From Shimia biformata (GTDB lineage: Bacteria > Pseudomonadota > Alphaproteobacteria > Rhodobacterales > Rhodobacteraceae): 64,000 nucleotides of DNA. Positions 53,017 through 63,099 of this stretch are shown piece after piece (position 1 is the stretch's first letter; each line of letters starts with the position of its first letter). Under the pieces are notes generated by a model, which saw only the letters and a list, made by a program, of their open reading frames with translations, did no database searches and was not told the DNA's origin. The stretch is taken from positions 496,001-560,000 of the forward strand of contig NZ_JAFEJK010000001.1 in the NCBI RefSeq assembly GCF_016888515.1. Reading direction: 5' to 3'. The position numbers and the translations under genes were made by a program.

Positions 53017-54345
53017 ATGTTCAACTGGCTTGAGATGAGCGCGGCAGACCTTGGGCGGGGCATTGGCGACGGCGCGATAGACCCGGTTGCGCTGACGCAG
53101 GCCTTCCTTGGGGCCATCGACAGCCATGATGCGCGTGATCGAATCTATGTTGAAGTTTCGCCCGACCGCGCCTTGGCTGAGGCAGAGGCCGCCGCCGAAC
53201 GCGCCCGCGCCGGGTTCCGCCTGTCACCACTGGACGGGGTGCCGATCAGCTGGAAGGACCTGTTTGACACTGCCGGGTTGGGAACCGAGGCGGGCTCGGC
53301 GTTGTTGGAAGGCCGGGTTCCGGACCAGGATGCGACGGTTTTGCGCAATGCGACGGCGGCCGGGCTGGTCTGTCTGGGCAAGACCCACATGAGTGAATTG
53401 GCTTTTTCCGGGCTGGGTCTCAATCCCGTGACCGCGACGTCGCCTTGCGTCAATGATCCCAAGGCGGTTCCGGGGGGGTCGTCCTCTGGTGCGGCGGCAT
53501 CTGTGGCATTCCGGTTGGCCGCGGCCGGGATCGGATCCGATACCGGCGGGTCGGTGCGCATTCCGGCGGCGTGGAATGATCTGGTTGGGTTCAAAACCAC
53601 ACATGGACGTCTTTCCAATGACGGGGTGGTGCCGCTTTGCCGCAGCTTTGACACCGTCGGACCCCTGTGTCGCACAGTCGAGGACGCCGCGCTTCTTCTG
53701 GCCGTGCTTGAGGGCGGTATGGCGCCGGACCTGCGCGGGGCTTCGTTGCAGGGTGTGCGGCTGGGCGTCCTTGAAACCGTTGCCATGGAGGATGTGCGCG
53801 AGACTCCCATGACCGCGTTTCAGACCGCAGTGGACCGCCTTCAGGACGCCGGAGCGACGATCAAACATTTCGCTGCCCCCGAGGTTGCCCGCGCGATGGA
53901 CATGACAGGCCCTCTTTACACAGCCGAAGCCTATGGTGAATGGCGCGAAACCATCGAGGAAAACCCAGGTGCCATGTTCGACCGGATCCTTGAGAGGTTC
54001 CGCGCCGGCGCCCAGTTCAGCGGTCCCGACTATGCGACCGCGTGGATGATCTTGAACGAATGTCGTGCCGACTGGGATACGCGAGTCGCGGGATTCGACG
54101 CAGTGATCTGCCCGACCGCGCCGATCCTTCCGCCCAACGCCGAGCGGTTGATGACGGATATCGACTATTACGTGTCCGAGAATCTTCTGGCCTTGCGCAA
54201 TACGCGGATCGGAAACCTTCTGGGCTTGTCGTCGATCACCTTGCCGACCGGAACGCCCAGTTGCGGTATCATGTTCCTGGGCGCACCTTTTGCCGAAGAA
54301 CGGCTGTTGCGGCTGGCGCAGGCGGCCTCGGGCGCGCTGGGCTGA
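53017..54345 (+). CDS. Amidase-signature-family amidohydrolase
   Basis: 442 residues with the Ser-cisSer-Lys triad: K80 in PISWKDLFDT, the GGSSSG loop at 153-158, and nucleophile S179 in DTGGSVRIPA. Family members hydrolyse amides or make Gln-tRNA; without gatB/gatC neighbours a stand-alone amidase is more likely. It is followed after 135 bases by an aminotransferase. Substrate unknown. Confidence 0.87.
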   Translation: MFNWLEMSAADLGRGIGDGAIDPVALTQAFLGAIDSHDARDRIYVEVSPDRALAEAEAAAERARAGFRLSPLDGVPISWKDLFDTAGLGTEAGSALLEGRVPDQDATVLRNATAAGLVCLGKTHMSELAFSGLGLNPVTATSPCVNDPKAVPGGSSSGAAASVAFRLAAAGIGSDTGGSVRIPAAWNDLVGFKTTHGRLSNDGVVPLCRSFDTVGPLCRTVEDAALLLAVLEGGMAPDLRGASLQGVRLGVLETVAMEDVRETPMTAFQTAVDRLQDAGATIKHFAAPEVARAMDMTGPLYTAEAYGEWRETIEENPGAMFDRILERFRAGAQFSGPDYATAWMILNECRADWDTRVAGFDAVICPTAPILPPNAERLMTDIDYYVSENLLALRNTRIGNLLGLSSITLPTGTPSCGIMFLGAPFAEERLLRLAQAASGALG

Positions 54346-54480
54346 CGCGGTATTCCGATATCTGGCGCAAAAGTCACAGCGCCCTGAAAGCAAGATGTTT
54401 TTCTGGACGGGTGGCGGTCGCTTTTGTAATTTGAGGGAAACGGGACGATCACAGATCCCGACCTTGAGGCAGTATTGAAT

Positions 54481-55659
54481 ATGTTTCCCGAGCGGTTCTC
54501 GAACCTACCGGCCTATGCGTTCCCGCGTCTGCGCGCCCTGTTGGACGTGCATGAACCCGGTGGACCTGTGGCGCATATGACCATCGGAGAGCCGAAACAT
54601 ACCTTTCCTGCGTGGGTTAGCGACGTGATTGCGGACCATGCGCACGAGTTCAACTCTTACCCTCCTAATGACGGCACGCCTGAACTGTTGCAGGCGATTT
54701 CAGCTTGGTTAGAGCATCGCTTCGGGGTTGATCTCGACAGCGAACGTCAGATCATGGCGCTGAATGGCACCCGAGAAGGGCTCTACAATGCCGCCATGGC
54801 GCTGTGTCCCGAGACCAAGAACGGCGCGCAGCCTTTGGTTCTGATCCCGAACCCGTTTTATCAGGTTTATGCCGTGGCGACGGTCTCGGTCGGGGCAAAG
54901 CCGGTCTTTGTGCCTGCTACTGCCGAAACCGGGTTTTTGCCCGATTACACCGCGCTTGATCCGAAGGTACTGGATCAGGTCGCAATTGCCTATGTCTGCT
55001 CACCGTCGAACCCGCAGGGCGCGGTGGCGTCGGAAAGTTATTGGCGCGACCTGATCGCGCTGGCGGAACGGCATGATTTCCAGATTTTCGCCGACGAGTG
55101 TTATTCCGAGATTTACCGCGGCGCGGCGCCGGTCGGGGCGCTCGAGATGGCCGCGAAACTGGGCGCTGACCCGGAACGCGTGGTGATTTTTCACAGCCTT
55201 TCGAAACGGTCGAACCTGCCGGGGTTGCGGTCGGGGTTTGTTGCTGGAGGGCCACAAAGCATGGCCCGGATCAAGCAGCTGCGCGCCTATTCCGGCGCGC
55301 CACTTCCGACACCTCTTCAGCGCGCCGCTGAACGGGTCTGGTCGGATGAAGAGCACGTCGCCGAGAACCGTCGTCTTTACGGCGAGAAGTTTGACCTTGC
55401 GGACCAGATACTGGGTGACATTCCCGGCTATCATAGCCCAGAGGCCGGATTTTTCCTTTGGCTGCCGGTCGAGGATGGCGAAGAAGCGGCACTAAAGGCA
55501 TGGACACAGACCGGCGTCCGGGTTTTGCCCGGCGCCTACCTGAGCCGCGACATCGACGGGGAAAACCCCGGCAAGACATATATCCGGGTCGCCTTGGTGG
55601 CTCCAAAAACCGAGGTTCAGGACGCGCTGACACGATTGCGCGCCTGTCTTTGGGCATAA
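54481..55659 (+). CDS. Class I/II PLP aminotransferase (DapC-like)
   Basis: 392 residues from the ATG at 54481; a TTG two codons upstream at 54475 fits the GAGG spacing and could be used. K242 in FHSLSKRSNLPGLR is the PLP lysine, with NPFYQVY and CSPSNPQGA for ring and phosphate contacts. The FPERFSNLPAYAFPRLRALL start is typical of the alphaproteobacterial N-succinyldiaminopimelate aminotransferase annotation, so lysine/cell-wall DAP synthesis is plausible. ftsK follows at 15 bases. Confidence 0.83.
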   Translation: MFPERFSNLPAYAFPRLRALLDVHEPGGPVAHMTIGEPKHTFPAWVSDVIADHAHEFNSYPPNDGTPELLQAISAWLEHRFGVDLDSERQIMALNGTREGLYNAAMALCPETKNGAQPLVLIPNPFYQVYAVATVSVGAKPVFVPATAETGFLPDYTALDPKVLDQVAIAYVCSPSNPQGAVASESYWRDLIALAERHDFQIFADECYSEIYRGAAPVGALEMAAKLGADPERVVIFHSLSKRSNLPGLRSGFVAGGPQSMARIKQLRAYSGAPLPTPLQRAAERVWSDEEHVAENRRLYGEKFDLADQILGDIPGYHSPEAGFFLWLPVEDGEEAALKAWTQTGVRVLPGAYLSRDIDGENPGKTYIRVALVAPKTEVQDALTRLRACLWA

Positions 55660-55674
55660 GAACGAGGGAACGAG

Positions 55675-58500
55675 ATGGCATATCAGACGCGCGAGCGGGA
55701 TCCGCTTCTGGACAGCAACATGCAAGCCGCGATCGAAAAACGCGGCAAGGAACTGATCGGGATTGCACTGTTGGTTCTGGCGGGCATGGCGGCTGCGATG
55801 ATCGCGTCCTATACCCCTAGCGACCCCAGCTGGATTTCCGCCACCGATGCACCGGTGCAGAACTGGATGGGGCGGATCGGGGCTTCGATTGCCGCGCCTT
55901 TGTTCATGATCATCGGATGGGCCGCGTGGGGTATCGCGTTGATCTTCGGGGGCTGGGGGCTGCGTTTCCTGTTGCACCGCGGTGAAGAACGTGCACTGGG
56001 CCGTCTGGTATTTGCTCCAATCCTGATTGCGGTGACGGCTGTTTATGCATCGACCCTGGTGCCGGGCGACAGCTGGACCCATTCCTTCGGTCTGGGCGGT
56101 CTGTTCGGGGATACCGTGCTGGGCGCTGTCCTGAACTTTCTACCGGTCAATGCCGCGATGGGGCTGAAGGCAATCTCGGCGATCAGTTTCTTTGCCACGC
56201 TGGGTCTAGGGCTTTTTGTGCTGGGCGCGACCATGGATGAGGTCAAGCGCTTTGGCCGCTTCCTTCTGGTTGGTGTCATCCTGACCTATGCCTACCTAAT
56301 GGCGGCATTGGGCAAAGGTGCCGGGGGTGTCGTGAAGGCGGCGAAACACGCGCGCGAAAAACGCGCCGAGCGCCGTGAGATGGCGGCTGCCGCAATGCCG
56401 CATGAAGATGAGCCTGTCCTGTTTGAAGAGGATTTTGAGGTCGCACCCCAGGCGGCCGCGCCGAAAGCTGGGTTTCTCAAGCGGATGCCAGCATTGGTCA
56501 AGCGACCCGACCCCGAAGTTGATGCGATGCCAGAACCCGAACTGGTGGCACAAAGCCCGGTGGCGGATGTGGCCGAGATGCCGGGGCAGGACCGAATTCG
56601 TGCCAAGATCGCAGACGTGATCCGGTCCCGATCGACCCAGGGAGCCGATCCTGCGCCGACGCCGGAAGTCCTTGCTGACAAGCCTTTGACCAAGGGCCGC
56701 GGGCGTGGGCCCGACCCGCTTGTGCTGGACAACGGTCCGCGTCACGGTCTGCCGCCGGAACCGCCGTTGACCGCCGCACGTGTGCAACCTGCCGTGCCCG
56801 AAACCATGGTCGACGATACGCCAGAAACCGCACTGCCGCTGGACGAGGTCGCTGAGCCCGTTCAGACCATTCCTGTTGCGCAGGTCGAACAGAAAAAGGT
56901 GGTGCAACCCCGCGCGATGAAACCCGTCGTGCCTTCGACCAAAGCTCGCGCCGAGGCTCAGCCTTCGCTGGCCTTTGACGAGCCGCAGGTCGAATACGAA
57001 TTGCCGCCTCTCAGCCTGTTGACCAACCCCAGCAGCATTCAGCGCCATTACCTGAGCGACGAGGCTTTGGAAGAAAATGCCAGGATGCTTGAAGCGGTTC
57101 TGGATGACTACGGCGTCAAGGGCGAAATCGTATCGGTCCGCCCCGGTCCGGTCGTGACCATGTATGAGCTCGAACCCGCTCCGGGCTTGAAAGCCAGCCG
57201 CGTGATCGGTTTGGCGGACGACATCGCGCGGTCGATGTCGGCACTGTCGGCGCGTGTCTCGACAGTTCCGGGCCGCAGCGTGATCGGGATCGAACTTCCG
57301 AACGAAAACCGTGAGAAAGTGGTTCTGCGCGAGATCCTTGCTGCACGTGATTTCGGCGACAGCAACCAAAAACTGCCGCTTGCGCTGGGCAAGGACATTG
57401 GCGGCGACCCGGTTGTCGCGAACCTGGCCAAGATGCCCCACCTCCTGATCGCGGGGACCACGGGTTCGGGTAAATCGGTGGCGATCAACACAATGATCCT
57501 GTCACTTCTCTATCGCCTCACGCCCGAGGATTGCCGCCTGATCATGATCGACCCGAAGATGCTGGAACTGTCGGTCTATGACGGCATTCCGCATCTTCTT
57601 TCGCCTGTCGTGACAGATCCGAAAAAGGCCGTGGTGGCACTCAAATGGACCGTCGGCGAGATGGAAGATCGCTATCGCAAGATGTCCAAGATGGGTGTGC
57701 GCAACATCGACGGTTATAACAGCCGAGTCGCCGAGGCGTTGGCCAAAGGCGAGATGTTCAGCCGAACAGTGCAGACCGGCTTTGACGACGAAACCGGCGA
57801 ACCCGTTTTCGAGACCGAGGAAATCCAGCCTGAAAAAATGCCCTATATCGTCGTTGTTGTCGACGAGATGGCAGACCTGATGATGGTCGCGGGCAAGGAA
57901 ATCGAAGCCTGTATCCAGCGGCTGGCACAGATGGCGCGGGCCTCGGGTATCCACCTGATCATGGCCACCCAGCGCCCGTCGGTCGACGTGATCACGGGCA
58001 CGATCAAGGCAAACTTCCCGACGCGGATCTCGTTCCAGGTGACGTCGAAAGTGGACAGCCGAACCATTCTTGGCGAAATGGGTGCCGAGCAGCTTCTGGG
58101 CATGGGCGATATGCTTTACATGGCCGGCGGTGCCAAGATCACCCGGTGTCACGGCCCTTTTGTCAGCGACGAAGAGGTCGAGGAAATCGTCAACCACCTG
58201 AAATCCTTTGGTCCACCGTCCTACATGAGCGGCGTTGTGGAAGGCCCGGACGAAGAGAAGGCCGACAATATCGACGCGGTTCTCGGGCTCGGTGGCAACA
58301 CCACCGGCGAGGATGCGCTTTACGATCAGGCCGTGCAGATCGTTATCCAGGATCGCAAATGTTCGACCTCGTACATCCAGCGCAAACTGGCCATCGGCTA
58401 TAACAAGGCCGCCCGACTGGTCGAGCAGATGGAAGAAGAGGGGCTGGTCAGCGCCGCCAACCACGTCGGCAAACGCGAAATCCTTGTGCCTGAACAATAG
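55675..58500 (+). CDS. ftsK: DNA translocase FtsK
   Basis: 941 residues. Four N-terminal membrane helices lie within about 20-215, then a long acidic linker, then the motor: Walker [12 protein letters not shown] at about 593-603, Walker [13 protein letters not shown] and a conserved [12 protein letters not shown]. The last 60 residues ([20 protein letters not shown]) are the gamma winged helix that reads KOPS. It segregates chromosome termini and activates XerCD at the septum. Co-transcribed with the upstream aminotransferase. Confidence 0.95.
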   Translation: MAYQTRERDPLLDSNMQAAIEKRGKELIGIALLVLAGMAAAMIASYTPSDPSWISATDAPVQNWMGRIGASIAAPLFMIIGWAAWGIALIFGGWGLRFLLHRGEERALGRLVFAPILIAVTAVYASTLVPGDSWTHSFGLGGLFGDTVLGAVLNFLPVNAAMGLKAISAISFFATLGLGLFVLGATMDEVKRFGRFLLVGVILTYAYLMAALGKGAGGVVKAAKHAREKRAERREMAAAAMPHEDEPVLFEEDFEVAPQAAAPKAGFLKRMPALVKRPDPEVDAMPEPELVAQSPVADVAEMPGQDRIRAKIADVIRSRSTQGADPAPTPEVLADKPLTKGRGRGPDPLVLDNGPRHGLPPEPPLTAARVQPAVPETMVDDTPETALPLDEVAEPVQTIPVAQVEQKKVVQPRAMKPVVPSTKARAEAQPSLAFDEPQVEYELPPLSLLTNPSSIQRHYLSDEALEENARMLEAVLDDYGVKGEIVSVRPGPVVTMYELEPAPGLKASRVIGLADDIARSMSALSARVSTVPGRSVIGIELPNENREKVVLREILAARDFGDSNQKLPLALGKDIGGDPVVANLAKMPHLLIAGTTGSGKSVAINTMILSLLYRLTPEDCRLIMIDPKMLELSVYDGIPHLLSPVVTDPKKAVVALKWTVGEMEDRYRKMSKMGVRNIDGYNSRVAEALAKGEMFSRTVQTGFDDETGEPVFETEEIQPEKMPYIVVVVDEMADLMMVAGKEIEACIQRLAQMARASGIHLIMATQRPSVDVITGTIKANFPTRISFQVTSKVDSRTILGEMGAEQLLGMGDMLYMAGGAKITRCHGPFVSDEEVEEIVNHLKSFGPPSYMSGVVEGPDEEKADNIDAVLGLGGNTTGEDALYDQAVQIVIQDRKCSTSYIQRKLAIGYNKAARLVEQMEEEGLVSAANHVGKREILVPEQ

Positions 58501-58583
58501 GTTTGGGCAAATTCAGGCCGATCGCAAGAAAAGGTGATCCACCACGTGATGCAAGCGGCGCGGGGATTGCCTAGATTGGGGTT

Positions 58584-59186
58584 ATGAGAGCAGTCAGATT
58601 CCTTGTTGCGCCTGCCTTTTGGCTGGCGCTGAGCGTCCCGGCGATGGCGGAAAAGCTGTCGCTGGACGAATTGTCGACCTACCTGGACGGTCTCAAGACC
58701 GCACAGGCAAATTTCACCCAGTTCAACGGCGACGGCACCAGGTCAACCGGAACATTGTATCTGAAGCGTCCGTGGAAAATGCGCTTTGAATACAATCCTC
58801 CTGACCAGACACTGGTTCTGGCGGCATCGCTGTCGGTGGCCATCTTTGACGGCAAGTCGAACCAGCCGCCCGAGACATATCCCCTGAAACGCACGCCGCT
58901 GCACTTGATCCTGGCGCCGAATGTTGACCTCAAGACCGCGAAAATGGTGGTCGGGCATGGTTATGACAATGGCGTGACCACGGTCTTTGCTCAGGACCCG
59001 AAAAACCCGGAATACGGTCAGCTTGAACTGCGCTTCACGGCGGACCCGGTCCGTTTGCAGGAATGGGTGGTCCATGACGGTGGCGGTGGGCGCACGCGTG
59101 TCGTTCTGGACGAACTGGACCGGAACGTTGAGCTGAAGAATTCGATCTTCAACATCCAGCTGAACAGCCCGGAAAAGAACCGCTGA
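58584..59186 (+). CDS. lolA: Outer-membrane lipoprotein carrier protein LolA
   Basis: 200 residues with a Sec signal peptide (cleavage near AMA-EKL, about residue 22). The body has YLDGLKTAQANFTQFNGDG, STGTLYLKRPWKMRFEYNPP and later QLELRFTADPV, the LolA half-barrel. It carries lipoproteins from LolCDE across the periplasm. Its location after ftsK is conserved. Followed by a GC-rich stem-loop. Confidence 0.92.
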   Translation: MRAVRFLVAPAFWLALSVPAMAEKLSLDELSTYLDGLKTAQANFTQFNGDGTRSTGTLYLKRPWKMRFEYNPPDQTLVLAASLSVAIFDGKSNQPPETYPLKRTPLHLILAPNVDLKTAKMVVGHGYDNGVTTVFAQDPKNPEYGQLELRFTADPVRLQEWVVHDGGGGRTRVVLDELDRNVELKNSIFNIQLNSPEKNR

Positions 59187-59194
59187 GATCGGAT

Positions 59195-59222
59195 GCACGG
59201 CGCTAGGTAGAATGCGCCGTGC
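59195..59222. terminator. Stem-loop between converging lolA and transglycosylase-like genes
   Basis: GCACGGCGC pairs perfectly with GCGCCGTGC (9 bp, 10-nt loop). No U-tract follows in either direction, so it is a weak or Rho-assisted terminator shared by both genes. Confidence 0.5.
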
Positions 59223-59232
59223 CTGTCCTGAA

Positions 59233-59811
59233 TTAGCGGCAGCGCTTCAGTTGCTTTTCATACATGTCGGACCGGGCGTCGACCTCGGCGGCGATTCTCA
59301 TCAACCAGGATTTACGCTTGTAGGTGCCGCGGGAATACCCGGTGTGCCCATCGTGATAGGCAAGATACTGGTTGCGCGCGTCATCCAGACGGATGCCGTT
59401 CTTTTCCTTCGACTGGTTGAAATACCAGCCCATAAAATCCGAGGCATCGCGAATATTGTCGCGCTTGGCGCCACGGTTGCGCTGATCGCGCTGATAATCT
59501 TCCCAGGTCGCGTCCAAGGCCTGAGCATAGCCGTAAGCGCTGGATTGGCGGCCCATCGGAAGTACGCCAAGCACATAGGTCATCGGGGTGCGAATGTCGC
59601 CGTCGAATTTGCTTTCCTGATACATGACCGCCATCTGGACATGCATTGGCACGCCCCATTTCCTTTCGGTCGCGCGGAAGGCTCGTTTGTACTTGGGACG
59701 CTGCTGTAATATCGAACAGGCGTCGTTCAGGTTGCGCGGTGGCCGCATGTCTCCGCCGCCGCAAGACGCGACAAGCAAAAGGATCACCAGGGCGCGAAAG
59801 TGTCTGCTCAT
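59233..59811 (-). CDS. Lytic-transglycosylase-type lipoprotein
   Basis: 192 residues from the ATG at 59811. A lipoprotein signal ends at LVASC (C17). The SLT-like domain has YQESKFDG with catalytic E66 and later SSAYGYAQALDATWEDY, resembling goose-lysozyme/SLT motifs. It probably cleaves peptidoglycan glycans at the outer membrane's inner face. The frame's earlier start lies upstream of the signal. Converges with lolA. Confidence 0.78.
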   Translation of the reverse strand: MSRHFRALVILLLVASCGGGDMRPPRNLNDACSILQQRPKYKRAFRATERKWGVPMHVQMAVMYQESKFDGDIRTPMTYVLGVLPMGRQSSAYGYAQALDATWEDYQRDQRNRGAKRDNIRDASDFMGWYFNQSKEKNGIRLDDARNQYLAYHDGHTGYSRGTYKRKSWLMRIAAEVDARSDMYEKQLKRCR

Positions 59812-59889
59812 CTGCCTCTCGCAATATGTTTTGTGTTTTGAGGGCAAACTAACCGATTTGACGCCCGAGGTGAAATGACAATTCCGCGT

Positions 59890-60771
59890 TCAGATCAGAA
59901 GCGCCAGTAGCAGCGGCAGACCCGCCACGGATATCACGGTCGAGACAACAACCAGTCCGGCAACCGAGTCGCTGTCGGCGCCATATTTCTCGGCAATCAG
60001 GAAGGCAGTGACCGCAACAGGCGTCGAAAGCTGTAACACCAGAACGCCAAAGCTTATGTCGTCCAGCCCGAATAGACGCCCGATCACCCATGCGATCGCC
60101 GCACAGATCGCCAATTTCAGAACCGACAGCCAAACCGCCTGTCCCACGCGCCCCGGTGTCAGCCGCGCCACAGCAACCCCAAGAGTCAGAAGCATCAGCG
60201 GGATCGCCATCTGACCGATCAGGTCCAGCGTGTTGGTCAGGAACCGTGGGGTCTGCCATCCTTGCCAAAGGAAAACCGCACCCAAGATCGAAGCGGCGAT
60301 GATCGGTTCTTTCAGGATTTTCAGGAAAGCACCGCTCCCGGCGACAAGTCGGATCCCAAGGGTAAAGGACATCACAGACGTTACCGCTAGGATTGCCACA
60401 GCGTATTCCAGCCCCGGCTGCCCAAAGGCGAACAAAGCCAGCGGAATCCCTAGGTTGCCGGTGTTGCCAAAGATGAACGGCGCCAAAAACGTGCGCTGGT
60501 CCAGTTTCAGGACCTGAAACAACCCCGCCCCGACCACGCCGACCGCGACATAGGCCGCCACCGTCGCCAAGGTCAGTGAGCCCATTTCGGCAAGGTCGAC
60601 CTCGGATTTCATCAAGGCCGTGAAAATCAGGCAGGGCACGGCAAGGGTCATGCCCAGACGTGTCACGAATTGAATTCGATACTCAAATCCCGCCTTCACC
60701 CAGCCAAAGCCCAAGCCCGCCAGAAGAAAGACCGGCGCGACGATTTCAAGCACTGTTAATGCAAGGTTCAC
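59890..60771 (-). CDS. AEC-family transporter (auxin-efflux-carrier type)
   Basis: 293 residues, about ten helices in two five-helix halves. PFIFGNTGNLGIPLALFAFG in the first half and QLSTPVAVTAFLIAEKYGAD in the second are family blocks. AEC proteins move organic anions or amino acids. It is divergent from hspQ; the ligand is unknown. Confidence 0.83.
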   Translation of the reverse strand: MNLALTVLEIVAPVFLLAGLGFGWVKAGFEYRIQFVTRLGMTLAVPCLIFTALMKSEVDLAEMGSLTLATVAAYVAVGVVGAGLFQVLKLDQRTFLAPFIFGNTGNLGIPLALFAFGQPGLEYAVAILAVTSVMSFTLGIRLVAGSGAFLKILKEPIIAASILGAVFLWQGWQTPRFLTNTLDLIGQMAIPLMLLTLGVAVARLTPGRVGQAVWLSVLKLAICAAIAWVIGRLFGLDDISFGVLVLQLSTPVAVTAFLIAEKYGADSDSVAGLVVVSTVISVAGLPLLLALLI

Positions 60772-60854
60772 AAACTGTTTCCCGGCGAATTATGGCAAAA
60801 AATGGACAAACTGCCCTTGAAAGGACTACGCTTGGGACGTAGGTGCTGCAAGCT

Positions 60855-61181
60855 ATGTTGAAGACACGCGCAAAATATCATCTGGGCCAGATTGTCCGTC
60901 ACAAGAAACACCCGTTTCGTGGAGTGATCTTTGATGTCGATCCGGAATTTTCCAATACCGATGAATGGTATGACTCGATCCCGGAAGAGGCGCGACCGAT
61001 CAAAGAGCAGCCGTTCTATCATCTGCTCGCCGAGAATGACCAAAGCTATTACATCGCTTATGTGTCCGAGCAGAACCTGATTCTGGATTATTCGGGGGAA
61101 CCCGTCGATCATCCCGACATCCCCGAGATGTTTGGTCCATACGAAGATGGTGCCTATCCGCTGCACTTCCAGATGAACTGA
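60855..61181 (+). CDS. hspQ: Heat shock protein HspQ
   Basis: 108 residues from the ATG at 60855; a GTG four codons earlier is not the family start. LKTRAKYHLGQIVRHKKHPF, RGVIFDVDPEF and the C-terminal HPDIPEMFGPYEDGAYPLHF are HspQ hallmarks (YccV-like fold). In enterobacteria HspQ is a Lon specificity factor and binds hemimethylated DNA; the same role in alphaproteobacteria is inferred. Followed at 15 bases by a converging RluA-type gene. Confidence 0.93.
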   Translation: MLKTRAKYHLGQIVRHKKHPFRGVIFDVDPEFSNTDEWYDSIPEEARPIKEQPFYHLLAENDQSYYIAYVSEQNLILDYSGEPVDHPDIPEMFGPYEDGAYPLHFQMN

Positions 61182-61196
61182 GCGCAATTGAACCCT

Positions 61197-61847
61197 TCAA
61201 AACGGGGCTTTGGCGCGAAAGCTCATGCCGCGACCGCCTTCGGGATGACGCAGTCGTAATTCCTCGGAATGCAACATCATGCGCGGGAAATCCGCCGCTG
61301 CGCCCGTCGCATAGAGCGGGTCGCCCAAAATCGGATGGCCAAGCGCCAGCATATGAACGCGCAACTGGTGGCTTCGCCCGGTCTTGGGGCTGAGACGAAC
61401 ACGGGATTCGTCGTCGGTCTGCCGAAGGACGCGCCAGTCGGTCACTGCCGGTTTGCCGTTTTCATGGTCCACCATCTGGCGGGGGCGGTTGGGCCAGTCG
61501 ACGATCAGGGGCAGGTCAACTGTGCCCGTCTTAGGCTCAAGTCTGCCATACACCCGTGCAACATAGCTTTTCTTGGTCTGCCGTTTCTCGAATTGCAGTC
61601 CCAGGTGCCGCTGGGCATGTGGTGTCATCGCAAACACCATCACACCCGACGTGTCCCGGTCCAGGCGATGCACCAGAAGAATACCGGGAAAGGCCGCGTC
61701 GAGCCGTGACAACAGGCAGTCCGCCAAATTGGGGCCCCGGCCCGGAACGCTGAGAAGACCTGCGGGTTTGTTGACGACGACGATCTGGCTGTCCTCATGC
61801 AGGATATCCAACGGGTCGTCGGGGGGCGTATAGTCGGATGAAATCAT
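61197..61847 (-). CDS. RluA-family pseudouridine synthase
   Basis: 216 residues from the ATG at 61847. HRLDRDTSGVMVF (60-72) supplies catalytic D63; GRSHQLRVHMLALGHPILGD is the RluA/RluC end block. There is no S4 domain, so RluA/TruC-like rather than RluC/RluD. It isomerises uridine in rRNA or tRNA; the exact site is unknown. Confidence 0.87.
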   Translation of the reverse strand: MISSDYTPPDDPLDILHEDSQIVVVNKPAGLLSVPGRGPNLADCLLSRLDAAFPGILLVHRLDRDTSGVMVFAMTPHAQRHLGLQFEKRQTKKSYVARVYGRLEPKTGTVDLPLIVDWPNRPRQMVDHENGKPAVTDWRVLRQTDDESRVRLSPKTGRSHQLRVHMLALGHPILGDPLYATGAAADFPRMMLHSEELRLRHPEGGRGMSFRAKAPF

Positions 61848-61948
61848 GCGCACCCCCCTATCTTGCGCGCGCGTGATGGGCAACCCGACGTCAGCCTTGC
61901 CTGCGCGTCCAGTGGCGCGCAGGCTGTTGCAAACAAGGAGGGGACGGA

Positions 61949-62359
61949 ATGCATCCGACAATCATCAAGATGAAAGAGGTCGTCGCATCGGGCGATGACA
62001 ACAAGATCCACGAAATCCTGGCCGAGGGTGTCCAGTTCATGCCGCCGACCTACTGGGCGACCTGGACCGGACGAGAGCCCGTGGCGGCAGTTTTGGGCCA
62101 TGTCGGGCAGGTCTTTTCCGACTTCCGCTATCGTCGCGTGATGGGGGAAGGCAACGATTGGGCGCTGGAATTCCAATGCAAGGTCGGTGAGCTTGACGCA
62201 GTTGGAGTAGATCTGATCACACTGGACGACGACGGACTGATCGCGAAGTTTGAGGTGGTCATGCGGCCACTCAAATCCGTTGCCGCGCTGCGTGAAGCGA
62301 TGAATGCCCGCGTGATGACGGATCCTCGCTTTCTGGAGTATCGCAAGGCGCTTGGCTGA
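61949..62359 (+). CDS. SnoaL/NTF2-like domain protein
   Basis: 136 residues in an NTF2-like cone pattern: an N-terminal helix (HPTIIKMKEVVASGDDNKI), then strands and a final helix. No signal peptide. Family members include small isomerases, lyases and ligand-binding proteins. The stop overlaps the next gene's ATG (TGATG), so coupling with the SGNH hydrolase is likely. Function unknown. Confidence 0.7.
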   Translation: MHPTIIKMKEVVASGDDNKIHEILAEGVQFMPPTYWATWTGREPVAAVLGHVGQVFSDFRYRRVMGEGNDWALEFQCKVGELDAVGVDLITLDDDGLIAKFEVVMRPLKSVAALREAMNARVMTDPRFLEYRKALG

Positions 62360-63099
62360 TGCTGATGCGCCCGCTGGCCAGGATCGCGCTTGTGCCGCTT
62401 CTGTTGGTACAGGGGCTGTGGGTTCGGGCAGGGGCGCAGTTCCTGCCCGAACCGCCTGGTGACAGGGGCGGCGTGTTTGGATCAGGCCCCGACCTTGGGC
62501 TTCTGGTGCTAGGGGATTCATCCGCCGCCGGGGTTGGCGCACAGAACCAGAAAACTGCCATGCCGGCTCAACTTGTTTTCTTGCTGGCCCAGAATGCACG
62601 GGTCCACTACCGGGTTGAGGCCATCACGGGCGCCACATCCAGATCGACGCTCAAAAGCATGGACACGGTGACGTATGGTTCTGCGGATCTGTGCATTGTT
62701 GTGCTGGGTGTCAATGACGTTACACGCGCAACCTCTCCGCGCCGCTTTGTCCGCAACCTGGCACGGATCGAAGCCGCGCTGAAGTCAAAGACAGGTACGC
62801 GCCACATCATCTTTTCTGGTGTGCCACCGATGGGGCATTTCCCACTCCTGCCAAACCCGCTGAGATGGGTATTGGGCCAGGACGCTCAGCGGTTGGACGC
62901 GGCGTTGCAGGCGTTCTGCGCGGAGTCGCAAGACAGGTCACATTTGCCGCTGGATCTGCCGTTGACGCCGGACATGGTTGCATCAGACGGGTTTCACCCC
63001 TCAGAGACGGCGCATGCTTTGTGGGCGAAAATGCTGGCCCGCCATATTCTTGATGTTCTGCCAATGGCGCAGGGGAGCGACCTAGACCTCAGGCTTTGA
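62359..63099 (+). CDS. SGNH/GDSL-type esterase
   Basis: 246 residues. A hydrophobic start (about 6-22) may be a signal or anchor. Motif blocks are GDSSAAG (S54 nucleophile), a glycine in block II, VLGVND (block III Asn) and SDGFHPS (block V Asp and His), so the catalytic set is complete. Such enzymes release acyl groups from lipids or polysaccharides. It converges with the flavoprotein gene by 11 bases. Confidence 0.82.
   Translation: MLMRPLARIALVPLLLVQGLWVRAGAQFLPEPPGDRGGVFGSGPDLGLLVLGDSSAAGVGAQNQKTAMPAQLVFLLAQNARVHYRVEAITGATSRSTLKSMDTVTYGSADLCIVVLGVNDVTRATSPRRFVRNLARIEAALKSKTGTRHIIFSGVPPMGHFPLLPNPLRWVLGQDAQRLDAALQAFCAESQDRSHLPLDLPLTPDMVASDGFHPSETAHALWAKMLARHILDVLPMAQGSDLDLRL

Noticed and set aside
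56296-57441. 381-residue open frame antisense to ftsK
   Set aside because: Lies wholly within the FtsK linker and motor region and shows no domain.
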